DNA of 64,000 bases, from NCBI GenBank assembly GCA_916610825.1, contig OU744451.1, positions 21,415,482 to 21,479,481 of the forward strand. The letters run 5' to 3'. The stretch comes from Haliclystus octoradiatus. Its lineage: Eukaryota; Cnidaria; Staurozoa; Stauromedusae; Haliclystidae. Position 1 is the first letter of the stretch. Each line of letters begins with the position of its first letter. A program made the translations under genes and the position numbers. Of the stretch, positions 11,284 to 24,700 are shown piece by piece. The notes beneath the pieces were generated by a model that was not told the origin of the DNA, made no database searches, and saw nothing but the letters and a program-made list of their open reading frames with translations.

Positions 11284-13441
11284 ATCTCTTTGATTTACTA
11301 TCAAATAATGTTGTAAAACGATAATTATTTTCCTTCGCAATCAACATTCGCCATATTGAAAATAAGAGCTGATGATGGAAGCGAGGTAAACGTGCTAAAT
11401 ACAAAGAGTTTACGGAAAGAGGCTAAAAAGTGCTAAATATAGAAATGATGTCACTCCAAAACACTGTGTTCATCTCATTTCATTATCATCATTACAATTT
11501 CAGGAACTCTACAGGTGGCAGGTTGACTTACAGACTACATAGCAATGATGATGAATAATTTTATTGTTGTAGACATAGAGGTACGAAAACAAACTAATGA
11601 TTGTGAGCCATAAACGCTCCATAATTAACACATGAAAAAGTCACCTGCTGTTCCTTTGCCCACGTATTGACTTCTGGGGGTCTCCGAACAATATTGACTG
11701 GGGATGTCATTTTGAATACAAGTATTTTTTAATGCAAGACCAATGCTACCAATCAAAGGCTGTACTATTATAGCCTGCGAACATTATACATACCCAAATC
11801 TTTCTTTATGACTACCCTATTAAAAAAATCATGAAAATTGGGTTTGCACACAGGCTAGTATAGTACTAAGTTCGAAATTCCTGATAGTTTGCATTAGAAA
11901 TGCAATTTTGGCGCCTCACAGCAGGATATTTTCCTATTTCACAGCTGGAAACCAGAAATTCGACAGCAGGATTCTCAAATTGAAAATTCGATAAGCTAGC
12001 ATTGCCAGCATGGTGCCAAAATGTTACCCAAAAGGAACGGCACATGACACATCCTATATAGCGCATTTATGGAAGTACAGTACCTCCAGGAATCAGAGAT
12101 GGGAGTTCAACAATGCCGGACGCCATAAAACAAAAATCACTCCTCCGCTTCCAGTGCATTATGATTCACTCCCCATTCCCCCGAATATATATACCTTATA
12201 AACTGCAATACTTGACTGTATAGAAATCTAGCTGACTGACTATTTTCAAGGATGAACGACAGAACTTATACATGATATATAAAACGTGGAGCTATCAATG
12301 CTCGGGAATATTCAACCTTTGTAATATGTATGTATGTATGTATGTATTTTATTTGTCAACAATGGTGACAGGCAAATACAGGGAAACTTGTGGTTCCCAC
12401 TTATGTAAAGCCGTTAAAAAAGTTAAGATATGTTATTAAGATAAAAGTTAAGATATGTTATTAAGATAAAATATGGGGGACGTTGACTTATTAAAAGGGG
12501 ACCTTTCCAAAATTCCCCCGCAAAAATGTGGAATTCGTTGCCATGAAAACTTTTTGATGTATACTAGTTTTGACCTTTGGCCATTTTTTAGCATATTTTC
12601 AAACATTTTCCTTAAAAATTTGTTTTCAATTTTTTTGCCTGTCCTTTGTAAAAATTAGTTTCCATGATACAAACCTTTTTATGGCGATTCTACTAAAGTC
12701 CTTTTTCAGCAACACCTATAATTTGAAGTGCAAAGAGGGTAGTTGCTGTCAGTAGGGAACTAGCTGCTGTCTCGCTTGTGATAGCTGGGTCAGAAATAAT
12801 ACAACTAAATGGCCTGCAGTTGTTGTGGATTGTCTTATGTCTATTGTCTTACACATAATGAATTTCCTTTGTGCACTGTAAAGCTTCCGTTTGTAATCAC
12901 GTATACCTTGTAAATGTAAATCCCTGTCTGTAATGTATTCACCCTCTTCACGTCTGCCCTTCGTGGCGACAGCATCTATGTTAGCAAAGCTGGTCCACCT
13001 TCATAGAGGCTCTGTTTATCATCGGCAATATCAACCCTTCATTCATCCTTTCCCTGTTCGTGGCCAGCTACAACTATCATATCAAATATATATATATATC
13101 TCAGAATCGTCTATGATACGCGTGTGGCATTTAATAGTCATCGATTCGTTCCACCCGCTACACATTAAATTGTACTACAGTATTCGTTATGTCAATTACG
13201 ACTGATAAAGTTGAGCTCATATATCGCACATTTATTAATTACTTATATTAGAATGTGAACAATGAAGACCAGTTTTCTACTTTTCATTTTGTACTCTCTA
13301 AGAATTATATTCCCTAATCGTTAAAATTAAATGCAAGTAAATTAATTATCAATGCTGGATTTTATTCCTCCAACTTTTACAGTGCAAAGCATAGATTAGC
13401 AACAGTTTAATAATATTGATAATCACTTCATTGACAGTAAT
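11284..13441. other. Intergenic region between the CAP gene end and HSF start
   Basis: This must hold the HSF 5' UTR and promoter and the CAP 3' UTR. I see no convincing TATA box, no clear array of heat shock elements and no coding segment; open frames here have no recognisable motif. It contains a (TATG)n tract at about 12328-12347 and a 25 bp tandem duplication at about 12420-12470. Confidence 0.6.
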
Positions 13442-13447
13442 TTTATT
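13442..13447 (-). promoter_or_regulatory. Candidate polyadenylation signal of the CAP gene
   Basis: AATAAA on the minus strand, 119 bp past the stop codon at 13566, in AT-rich sequence. The position is typical; no cDNA evidence is available. Confidence 0.45.
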
Positions 13448-13565
13448 GTAATATAATAAAGACGAGTCTGGAATTGATTGAGATCATTCAGGTTAATAAT
13501 ATCTAACGCGACGTTTACATTCTAATATATACAGTTAAGGAGTTTCGCCAGGACATATTATTTTT

Positions 13566-15711
13566 CTAGAAACTCATTTTTTGTTCGGGATCAAATGTAT
13601 ACATTTTTTTCGTAATCGGCTCTACTAGTCCCCTTTTTGCAGCAACCTCTGAATCTACGTCCGATTTACTATCACAGATATTGAAATCAATTGTAGGTCG
13701 TATTACATTTTCACGAAATTCTCCTTGGTAATTCCCAGGTGGACGATATCGAGCAACATAAATCGTGCAAGGATATCCATTAATCTTTGCTGAAGCTCGA
13801 CCTATACCCATTTCTGCAGTATTTCTCCATACAACTTGTGTAAAATGTCCTGTTGCAGATGAAAAGTCGCCGTTGTTGTAATCGTAAGGAGCATCACATG
13901 ATTCTCTGTACCTGAAACAAAAGAAATTAGTAATTTATATTAAGTACCAAGGACTTGAACATAAAGTAGTTTCTACAAGGTTTTAAATCCAGGTTGAAGA
14001 TAAGCGGGAATTTAATTTATTCGGAATTACACCCAGCTGGTGGGATACACTGTAGCTCTAAAGCCCTGGCCAAATGAACGCGACATTTGCTTTCAATATT
14101 GAGCTCGCGTAGAACACTCAATAATGTGGAGCTCTTGTAAAGCATCTGCAGAGCCAATTATGCGTGGGGGCTAAACGAGCACTACATCCATGCTGAGCAA
14201 ATCAGAGCCATCTATTTACAAGAGTTGGGACACTTCTGCTATTTTTGTATCTTTTTGCCTTGACCCGAGCACGTTTTTAACAGTGCGCATGTGCAGGAGA
14301 ATGTTGTGTGTTTTTTTCAGCCATATTGTATTGTATTTTTTCGCGCGTTTCACTTGAAATGATTGAGAACCTGTTTCCAAAAGAACAAAGATGGCATCCA
14401 AAAATCACGTGACTGGTATCTGTCCAATTGGAGACGATAGCGGCACATGAAAGCGTGTCCCAACTCTAGTAAATAGATGGCTCTGGAGCAAATGTCAAGC
14501 AAATTTTGTGCTGATTTAGCCCGGGTAAAATATCATTACTAATGTCAATTTCAAATAATGACATTGCACAACAAGTTTAATCGATGAACCATGCAGTTGA
14601 TATCCTAATTGTTCTCTTGAGAACTCATTTCTAATGGATTGACTCATCAATAATTATTTGATTGACCTTTCTTAGTTGGAATTTAGAAATAATTTCCCTG
14701 ATTGTTTGGGAATCTATGTGCAAAAATGTGGAAACTGAATTGAAAAATTCTTAATTCAATTTGAAACTTTCGCAGTTCTTTTGTATACACTTAAATATCA
14801 TTTTCAAACTTTCGAAATTCACATTCGGAAAATGCAATGATCAATTGAAAGATTATTTAACCTTATTCACAATGAGAGGCTCTAGCAAGATGATAGAGAA
14901 TATTTGTTAGAAAAGCAAAAACAGAAAGGTGGCTTATAAGTTAGAAAAGATTATCCACAGCTGTTGACAGTACATTGACCGCCTTAGCTGCATCATCCTT
15001 CTGTTTTGATAACGAATAACTATAAATAATTGAAACAGTATCGCCTTTCGAAGACATCCGCACAACTCTTCTATTTCTGGAGGAGTGGCTCTTTTCGCTA
15101 GAATCAGTGATTTTAAATACTCTTTCTTGTTCTCAGACGCGACAGAGAAATAAATTTCAACAGATTTCATGGCAGATGACTCAATGATTGTCAATGCGCA
15201 ACGATACACCACAGCTCGTCACAATTTCCCTGTGGACAACTCCATCCACCACCAGAAGATGGTAATTTGATGTTTGAGATTAGGTGAGGCTGACTTGACC
15301 TTTGGGGGATTTGAACAACAGCCAACCAGATATGATCAGATGTGAAGCTCGGTTGCTCTGCCATCTGAGCTCCGTTAAACGATAGAGATATATTATCGTA
15401 CTTTCATACTAGGATTTTCATCCTCCTTGTCAATTGATTTTCAGAATTGTGCTTGGCTAAATCTTACCAAAGCTTTGTGAGTAATCTTCCAGCATTCTTG
15501 ATTCCAACACCATGTGAACAATCCATAGCCAAATTTTCCCCGTCTCCAATATTTCGTGGATGTCTCAATTGATGAATGCTTGCAAGATAGATGGCGTATT
15601 GTGAAGCTTCCAAGCTCATTGCATCGTTAATTACAAGAGGTGGGGCACCATGCCTTATGCGTAATTCATTGTGCATCGCTAATGTATCCAATTGCAACTG
15701 AGAATAGTTAT
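13566..15711 (-). CDS. CAP module 11, terminal module with stop codon
   Basis: N-exon 15711-15468: LDTLAMHNELRIRHGAPPLV, QLRHPRNIGDGENLAMDC, LLTKLW. C-exon 13911-13566: YRESCDAPYDYNNGDF, TGHFTQVVWRNTAEMGIGRA, PCTIYVARYRPPGNYQGEF, NICDSK, a 30-residue tail and the stop TAG. All four cavity residues are present. There is no hydrophobic tail or GPI-type signal at the C-terminus (it ends in DPEQKMSF), so the product is not anchored at this end. A candidate poly(A) signal follows about 120 bp downstream. Confidence 0.9.
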
Positions 15712-18700
15712 CTGCATGTGTTACAATTGATACTAAAATTAGTAATTATAGAGCTTTTTCAGAGGAACTCGATGAGTCCCTCGAGAATTATTTAAACAAA
15801 AGATTGTTAACAAAAGTTAGAATTTTCAAATTCGAGATGCAGAGACAAATTTAGTTCTACAAATTTGATTTTATTAGCCTGCACCGAAACGTCGTCTAAT
15901 AAAATCAAATCTGTTGAACTAAACTTGATTCTCTGCATCATTGTTAGCCTGGTGGTGTAACTTGAAAAAATGAATGTATAGTTATGGAACACAAACATAG
16001 CTGATGTGAAAAAGTCCTATAGTATAGCTAGTATTTTTGCAATTTTATTTGTCTTGGAAAATACAGTGTTTAAAATAAAATTTACTCTTGTAGCCTTTCA
16101 AGGATTTAACCACAATATAGTATATCAGGGTTTGAGATTATGGTTGCAGATCAGCAGAAATTTCAATTATCCGAATTGTACTGAAACGGGTTACACTGTA
16201 ATGCAACTACAGCTAGGAATATCCAACAAAAGTGATGAAAGCATGAAAGCAAAAGGGATTTAAAAGATAAAGAAATAAAAAAAAACGACCAAACTACATC
16301 AGTGAAATATCGAAACATTGAAGGTGTATATATCTAAATGAGAAATAGTAATGCTAATTAACATTTTAATATTAGCAGAACATTTTATCGATAGTGCTCC
16401 TTTATGAAATATAAATAATTAAGATCAACTTGCCTTCTTCTTCCAATTCTTTATCGGTGTGTGAAATTAACCCTGTCACCGTGGCATCAACTTCATTAGT
16501 TTCATTTGGAGCCTATAATAATGATCGAATTATTGATAGCATATAAAACTAAACATATAACACTCAAGTATAACTTATAGAGAATTGACCACACGGTAGA
16601 TCCAAACAAATGTGTGAAAGTACAATACCCAGTAGAAAATATTAAAATTTATGCTAAGAAATTCTACACCTTATTAAAAAAACACATATTTTATCTTGAC
16701 AGAAAGGGCCTGGCAAAAGAGATCCAATCACACGATTTTTATTTTTCTTTCATTGGAAGCTATTTACATCAAACTCAGCAATAGGGTCGACTCAAAATAA
16801 CTCAAAAATCAAAAGTTTTCCCTTAACTGGTTGTACTAAGTGACTTGATTACTTTGCAAAGTTTTTTCGATAAAAGAATAAGTATAATTTGAGAAGTAAG
16901 CATTTGAAAATGTGAGAATTTCAAATCGACAGTAGTCGTGATCTCATGGCACTCACTCGTCGTGATAGAGAATAAAGATATTTACAGTATGACGTTACTT
17001 AACTTCATTCTCCGTTTTTCAAGATTTGAAATTCTCACTTTTTCAAATGTTTATTTCTCAAAAAAGTACTAATATCCGTTTATGGGAGAAATTTGGCAAA
17101 GTAATTAAGTCACTTAGTACAACAAGTAAAAGTTTTGATTTTCGATTTTTTCTGAGTCGAACCTACATTGAACCTAGGACAAGTTCAGTTATATATTACA
17201 TGTTACAAAACCATTTTGTAGCGATGGTTGATCAAAAATGGCTACTTACGTTGCTCATTGAATTGTCAACAGAAGCATAGGGGTCATTGTCAGGGTCAAA
17301 TTTAGTCTCGATTGCATGTCTTCCTTCTCCTTGTACTAATACTCCACCGAGGTTTTTACACATATCTTTATTGAATTGATTCATTTGAATATTATCTTCA
17401 TAAAACCCAACAATATTCCCAATCGGTTTATATCGGGCTACAACATATGTACATATTTCATTTCCAATTTTTTTATTAACGACTCCGATGCCAAATTCTT
17501 GAGTAGATTTCCATATCATTTGTGAGAACTGTTGTGCATCTGTAAATGTCTTCATTTCCTTGAAGTTTATCCGAGGATTACATACTTCTTTATACCTAGA
17601 ATAGAAGATTATACATGTGAAGCACATTAACAAATGTAGGGACGCTGGAGCCAAGAATTCGTATTCGTATATGACGGTTGTTTCAAATTGCCTCTTTCCA
17701 ACAAGCCAGTCTTCGTTATATCAAAAATATTCAATATCGCTATACACTATTCCGTTATGCATAGGCCTACATCGTTTGCATATTTTTTCAATAATGTAAT
17801 AAAATTGTGCCATATGGCATCGCAATATTCTCGAAATTCATTTCCACTATTTATATAACAAACTAGCAAATTGGATCATTTTCACTGGCCTTGAGCATAT
17901 GTTTGCAATATGATGCAAAAGCAGCACTGCACATCCATCTGCCTCAAGGGCAGGAGAGAAAGCTGACCATCCAGTACCCTACTCCGGCAGGCACCCCTGA
18001 ACAAATGTACTCTAATTTGAATGGCTGCACGACACAGGCTGCTCCAGATACCATTTACTGTACTCCTAACAGAGTCTACTGTTTAATAAAAATATTGCTT
18101 ATTTGATGAATATCTCGTATATAAAAATCTTTGATATTTGGTATAGAGATAACTTTTCTTCATTTGAGTATGTTTTGACTATAAAATATCAAGATCTCTA
18201 GAACATTTGTAGTTGAAATAAAAAATAATTTCCAGCTATGTCAACCCCGGGATGTCAACAAGATGTCCTTGTTTCAAATTTTATTTTTCTTGTTTTGGTT
18301 TTAGTTTGTGCTCCAATTATTCTCAAGCGCATTACGTTTTGGTTGGAGCAAGAAAATTGGTCGAGACCAATTCCGCCTTGCAAGAATCTGAAATAAACCA
18401 GCGGCGGAATATATAAGTATATTAAAACATCGATGTCTCAGTCATTTTTCATCGGATTGGCTTCAAAATAATTTTAGTTGTTTACATCAGAATCAATACT
18501 TTATTTGAAGGCGTTTTTTAAAAACATTTAAAATTTTAGCATTTATATGTTTTTAAAAAACAGCGGAGAATTTTAATGGGATCAGCCACTCTGTTTTAAA
18601 ATTAGTTTGATTTCTCGATAGAACATTTTCTTTTAAATCTGTTTTCTTGAATATGGAAGTGTTTATGTCTGATCCAAACATTATTGAAATTAATAAAATA

Positions 18701-21700
18701 TACTGCAAATTAAGTCTTCTCTTGGAAAACATCTATCGAGAATCATTTAATTGATATTGATAAACAATTACCTCTGAATATCATTTTCACTCCTCTAAAT
18801 CTGTACATACTTTTAAACCTAAATTCAGTTCTGAAAATTTATCAAAATATTTTAGATATAATAAATTTATAATTTAACTGTTATATTACTACTATATTGA
18901 ATTTTGTATATAAAACAACCATTGTTGTTTTTCAGAAATGAAAAAAAAGAAAAATTGATGTTGTACTTGCAGTAGTACTAATAACAATGAACTTAATACT
19001 TAATTCTTACCATAACAACGTTGCATCTTCAGGACTCAAAGCATCTCCTCCACACTGCATTGCTAAATTTTCACCTGTTCCTGCCAACTTTGAAGGCGTC
19101 AAGATACCACTTTGTGAAATGTTTATAGCATATATTTGAGCGTCGTTAGTCAATTCATTACTTAATACCAATGGAGGGCTTGAATGGTAACTTCGTAATT
19201 TATTATGAGCAAGAAGTGATACATTTGCAAATTCTGTTAGATTTCCTTCAAATTATAGACAGTAACAGAAAATTATAGCTCGATTTAAATCATGATTTAA
19301 CTCAAACCTCATTGACGTTGCTTATACGTATAGTACGTAACTGTTAGTAATATTTAATGAAAACAATATCGCCTTATAACTAAAAACGGCCGTATAATTA
19401 TCTCGCTCCTATATTTAGCAGCGCTTCTTCTCGCATAGAGAAATCATGTAATGATTATACCTGAAAACATCACCCGCGACAGTGAAGCACATTTTCAATA
19501 ATTTTTGCAGCTATACCCTGATTAACATTTTTCTATTTATAATATTTGATAAAATTTCCTCTGGAGCATGCAATCCACCATTAGAAGATGGTATATTGAT
19601 TTGATGCTCAGATAAAGTCAAGGCTGAGTTGACATCTGGTGGATTTGAACCAAATTTTATCAGAAATCTTCTGCAATCTTTCGAATCTTAGGGTCTCAAT
19701 TCTCTTTTGATGTGAGATGTTATTCAACAGAGAATAATATAACTTTTCAAACTTGATCTGACATTTTTATTGCCGATATTTCATGTGAAGAATCCGAACA
19801 GGATGCAAAAAACTTTCAATAGCATTTCTCTTCAAAACATTGCAATTTAGAGAAGCAGTACAAGGCTATTATTTTATACGAGACATTTCATATTTTATAA
19901 ATAGAAAAAAAAAATTGCTGGTAGAAAGACGAAGTTGATCGGTCATTTGACAATGGCCGACCGCTAAATATTCTCTGTTATTCAACATCTCCGATGTCAA
20001 AAATGTCACATCCTGTTTAAAAAAAGTCCCTCAACGAGATTTAAAAACAACTTCAATAATTTTTAGATAAAAAAAATTTGAATCATTCGAAATTTAACTT
20101 CAAAATGCTTCGCAGAATTCAATGTTTCTCATTTACCAGTTAATTCATTCTTCGAACCATGAGTCTCATTTCCCAAATCAGCAAGTGCATTATCTAAGTC
20201 CACATCATTTAATGGATTGCTCTCTTCATCCGGGATTGAAATCTTTGTACGACATGCTTCATCTGTATAATTTCCTTTCAAAACATTCTCTTTATATGAA
20301 CCGATTATATTTCCACCAGGACGATATCGTACAGCTACATAGATGCATTGCGTGTTGTTGAAAATTGAACGCTTAACCCCGATACCAATTTCTTTTGTAT
20401 CTTTCCAAATCAGTTGTGAAAAGTGTCCTGCTTCAGTTGCCGTGTCTTGATTGAAAGCGTAATTGCAAACTTCATCGTACCTTATCAATAGAAAACGAAT
20501 ATAAAACTCAAGTACTATTTGAGTCCTGGAGTCAGTTACTAAGTTTCAATCCCTCTTCGTGGGATTACTCTTCAGATCTTTTCTGATTCTATGATATATC
20601 CTTCTCAATTACATCTATTTTTTATTTTTTTATTTTTTATTTATCATTTTTCCACGAACCGGGTAAGCTTACAGCTTTTTTTCACCGGGGTGGTTGGTTA
20701 ATTTGTTAGTATTTTGAAGCTTGTGTGCGTTTAATAGCCGGATGCCCTTCCTGACGCCAACCTGTAGTGCTTCGGACAGGGATTGAACCCGAGACCCTGT
20801 GGGCCGTGGTCCAACACCCTAGCCACTACACCACGGCCGCACTCAAGTTGCATCTACTATCCATAAATTGACCCAATAGCATGTCTATCTTTTGATCCAT
20901 ACATAACTTTAGAAAACCGTCTGATGGAAGTAGTCACAATCAAATCTCTTGCAAGGCTTATAGAATATTTGTACATAATTAAATAGCCTTTTATATTAAT
21001 ATTTATATTAAACGCCTTTATGCAATGTTCTGTAGAGATACTTTCATTTTCTATTTATACTATGTTGCCAATCGAACATACACCTTAATTGTAGACTTAT
21101 TACCTGTCTTTTTTGTATGAAAGAGTTCTGGTTATTGTTCACCCTAATAGCAAGCACCACGATATCATCACTATTATTCAATAATCGAATTTCGTGCTCT
21201 CAACAACAATTGGCTATTATAAACGTACTGGCTAAAATGGAACACGTGATTTAACAGTATCTAAGGACAATAAGCCGGCGTTGTCTAATACAATTATAAA
21301 AACGAAAATGACGGTGGATTAATTTATTACATGAAGTACGTGCCTCGTGCAGTGTATTATACCAACGATAACGATGGTGGATTAATATTATTATATAAAG
21401 TACGTGCGTCGTATGTATATATGCCATTATGTTATCCTATGTTGCATACAGTTCTACACTTACCAGCGATCAGTAACAGCTTCACCAGTTGATAATGAAC
21501 TATTTATTTTACATTCCATATATGCATTCTCTCCATCATTAACTTGCCCAGCTGGCGTGTTATATACATTATTATGTGACATTTGTTCAGCGTATTTTAC
21601 TGCGGCTTCAGACATATCTTTATTGAATTTTAAACATGGGCTGCCATGGATCTTTCGTAGACGATTGTGTTGCTTCAGCATTGATTTGGAAAATGTACCT

Positions 21701-24700
21701 ATAACTATTACATTAAACAGGAAAATCTATTTATTATAGGCTAGACTTGTTTTCTTATGTTAAGAAGAATATATGGTTGTGATTATAAAAGTGTTTGAAT
21801 GTCTCATTTGCCATTAGCAAGATCATCACAATCTGGTAAAATTATCTCTTGAAATATCATTTTGTACGTGCCAATACATTTTTGGTCCTAACAATCCCAG
21901 CATGTAGGCCTGCATTTTTCATGTAGTTTATCAAAAAATCGTTCGTTGAAATTAAATTTCACAAAGACAACACACTTGAGGAAAATGATCCCCAAAGTGC
22001 TTCTTGTTATAAATTTTCAAGAATGGGAGCATCAACATTCTTATAAAACACACCCTTGATATAGGCCTGCAAAGCATACCTCTTAACGTATTCCGTTTCG
22101 GTGAAAATTTTTTCGATCTGGTTGGTATTTATTCGGATCGGGTCTACTTATATTTTAGTACTCGATAAGATATTGCTTCACTCCTCAATAAATATAATCA
22201 AATAGAAAATTGTAGCAAAGTAAAATACATATTAAAAATTAAAAATAGACTAAATTATAAATAAAAACACATTTTTGCATTATGAAAATCAATCAGGCAT
22301 CGAGATGTCTTTTAATATACTAATATCTATCTATCTATTTATCTATCTATCTAATGTATTAATATATTGATATATCATTTTCTTTTTCAGTATTGTATAA
22401 TATAAGTTTATATCTTAGCACATTTTACCTATATAAATCTTGTAATTTCATATAATATTTCTTTTAACCTTGATAATGGCAACAGCCTGTCGAAACGTTG
22501 GAACAAATTTAATCGTGATTTTTTGTCGCTATCTTTCATTCTAAAACGTTTTATTTTTGTTGTAATAAACCGCTATAATAATTCAATATTGGAATTCTGT
22601 TACATCTTGTTATCAATACCTCGGCGTACTATGTATACAAATTTACAGATGTCAAATGAAAGATAAAATTATGAATAAGTTATAGTTAGTTGTTTTGGTG
22701 GAAACAGAAAAGTATCTCATTTTGCTTTTAGGTTCGTCATAATGCATATTTATTCAGAATTTCTTGAAAAGGATGCGTTGACTTTTAGAGACAAATATGT
22801 TTAGTATATTATTATGTTTATTAGCAGCAAAGATATATCAAATACAAGCAAACCTGATGGTCATGTTTAAATTCACAAAACTTTTATTGTGTTGCATCAT
22901 GAAAAGGATTTACTTCTATTGAGTATGAATCGATTTTACCATTTGCTCAATCGCGGTATTAATGATCTATCTTAGCCAGTATTATTCGAATAAAAGTAAA
23001 TTTATGTTTTATTATTATCCGGTTTAACTGCCCGTTCGATGAAATATGGATGTTAGCTTATAATTGATTGGTTTTTCAACTTAGAGAACCAGCAATTATG
23101 TATATAGATGTTATTTGGAGATTTTGCTGATTGCTTATTTTGTAAATGATATTTTAGCCAAATATTAAACATCGCAAGCCAAAATAGTCTGGTCCATGAA
23201 GTTCATAAATTGCATGAACCTAGAAAAAAATGGTATAAAGCTGTATTTTATATCAATAAAATCCTTATATCTTCCAGAGTAACATATCCAAAATCCGCTC
23301 AAATCCGCCTTGGGGAAAATGCTGTAGAGCACTTTTAAAAATTGCTATTTTTTAGTATCATCCGCCATTTCGATTGAATGTTTATATGTGAATTCTGAAA
23401 CTTTTTTGCAATCCGAGAAGGTGTGTTTTTAAGGAAGTAACCGACAATTGAACTAAAAGTTATTGTTTTAATTAAACTGTTGTTTAAATAAGAAAGATTG
23501 CGTCAATCTTCCCGCGAAATAGTACAGAAATGATGTCTTGCATAAATTTAATTTATACAACACGTGTACCTTGACTTGATCAAAAAAGTAGAAGAAGCGC
23601 TGTAATTAATGCAGCTCTGCCAATCTATATAAACAAATATAACAACTATTAATTCTTTTATAACATCTATAAATTATTATATTTAATATTAATGTGATGC
23701 GTGATTATTCTACAACGACTACAACTATATTCACACTTTAAACAAAACAATAAATACATTGTTGCTGATCGCTCAAATATGTACGTGGTAAGTAATTTAT
23801 GTGCATAAATGAAAAATATTTATTTAATCTGTTAAGTAATAAAATATGTAATGATTAACGGATGAACTTCACAACTGAAAAATTTATAACGGCAATCCAC
23901 AAATAGTATGTAAACTTAGTCAATTTTTCAATATTTCACACCCCCTCCCCTATAAGCAGCTGTACACTTTTAGATTTCCCCCTTCCGTACTGACAATTTT
24001 GCTACACCCCCTGCATTTTTACAACATTTGTCTTTGTTGTTTCCAAAAGTATACAAGTGTAAACGTTTTTAAAGAAAAACGAAATTTTCGCTTTTAATAA
24101 TGACTATTTGTAGTTTAATTTTCTGCAGCAAGAAAAATCGATTTAGAACAATCAAGCTATGTATCTTGAGCTGAATACGGTTGTGTATAGTATTGCAGGG
24201 GGACAGGTTCCTAAATGATTCTCTTGGAGGGAAATTCCGGACCATCATAACACATATAGCGACCTAAAACCTACAGTGTGACTGCTATGGCAGTTTTGGT
24301 ATAGGTGTTTTCAATTTTTTTCAAGTTCATAATTATGCTCTTCTTTGTCATGGATTGTTTAGCTTGTTTATGAAAATCAGTACTGAATAATGACAGAAAT
24401 AAAAAGTGATTGCTGTGTAATATGTAATAACAATTTTGAAAGCACTGAGTCGATCAAAGTTTCCAGGAAAGGAATTTTAAGTTTAATCGATTTCTGCTTA
24501 ACACGTGAGAGGTTAGAGCTACACCAATATCTTAGTAAATGTATTGGTCCCACTCACATTGATGAAGTTTTGGTGCACAAGAAATGCCGAAGAGATTTCA
24601 CTGATTCAAAACGTGTTACGAAGCACAAATCTGTTTCGGAAAATGACGTAGTAAATAATAAAAAGAGACTTCGCTCTAGTATGTCCTTTCAATTATAAAG

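Noticed and set aside
14216-14401. Small protein shared with 28531-28722 (ends KDTK.AEVSQLL)
   Set aside because: Both frames lie within two copies of the same hAT-like MITE; the likeness is that of the DNA element, and codon patterns give no sign of selection.
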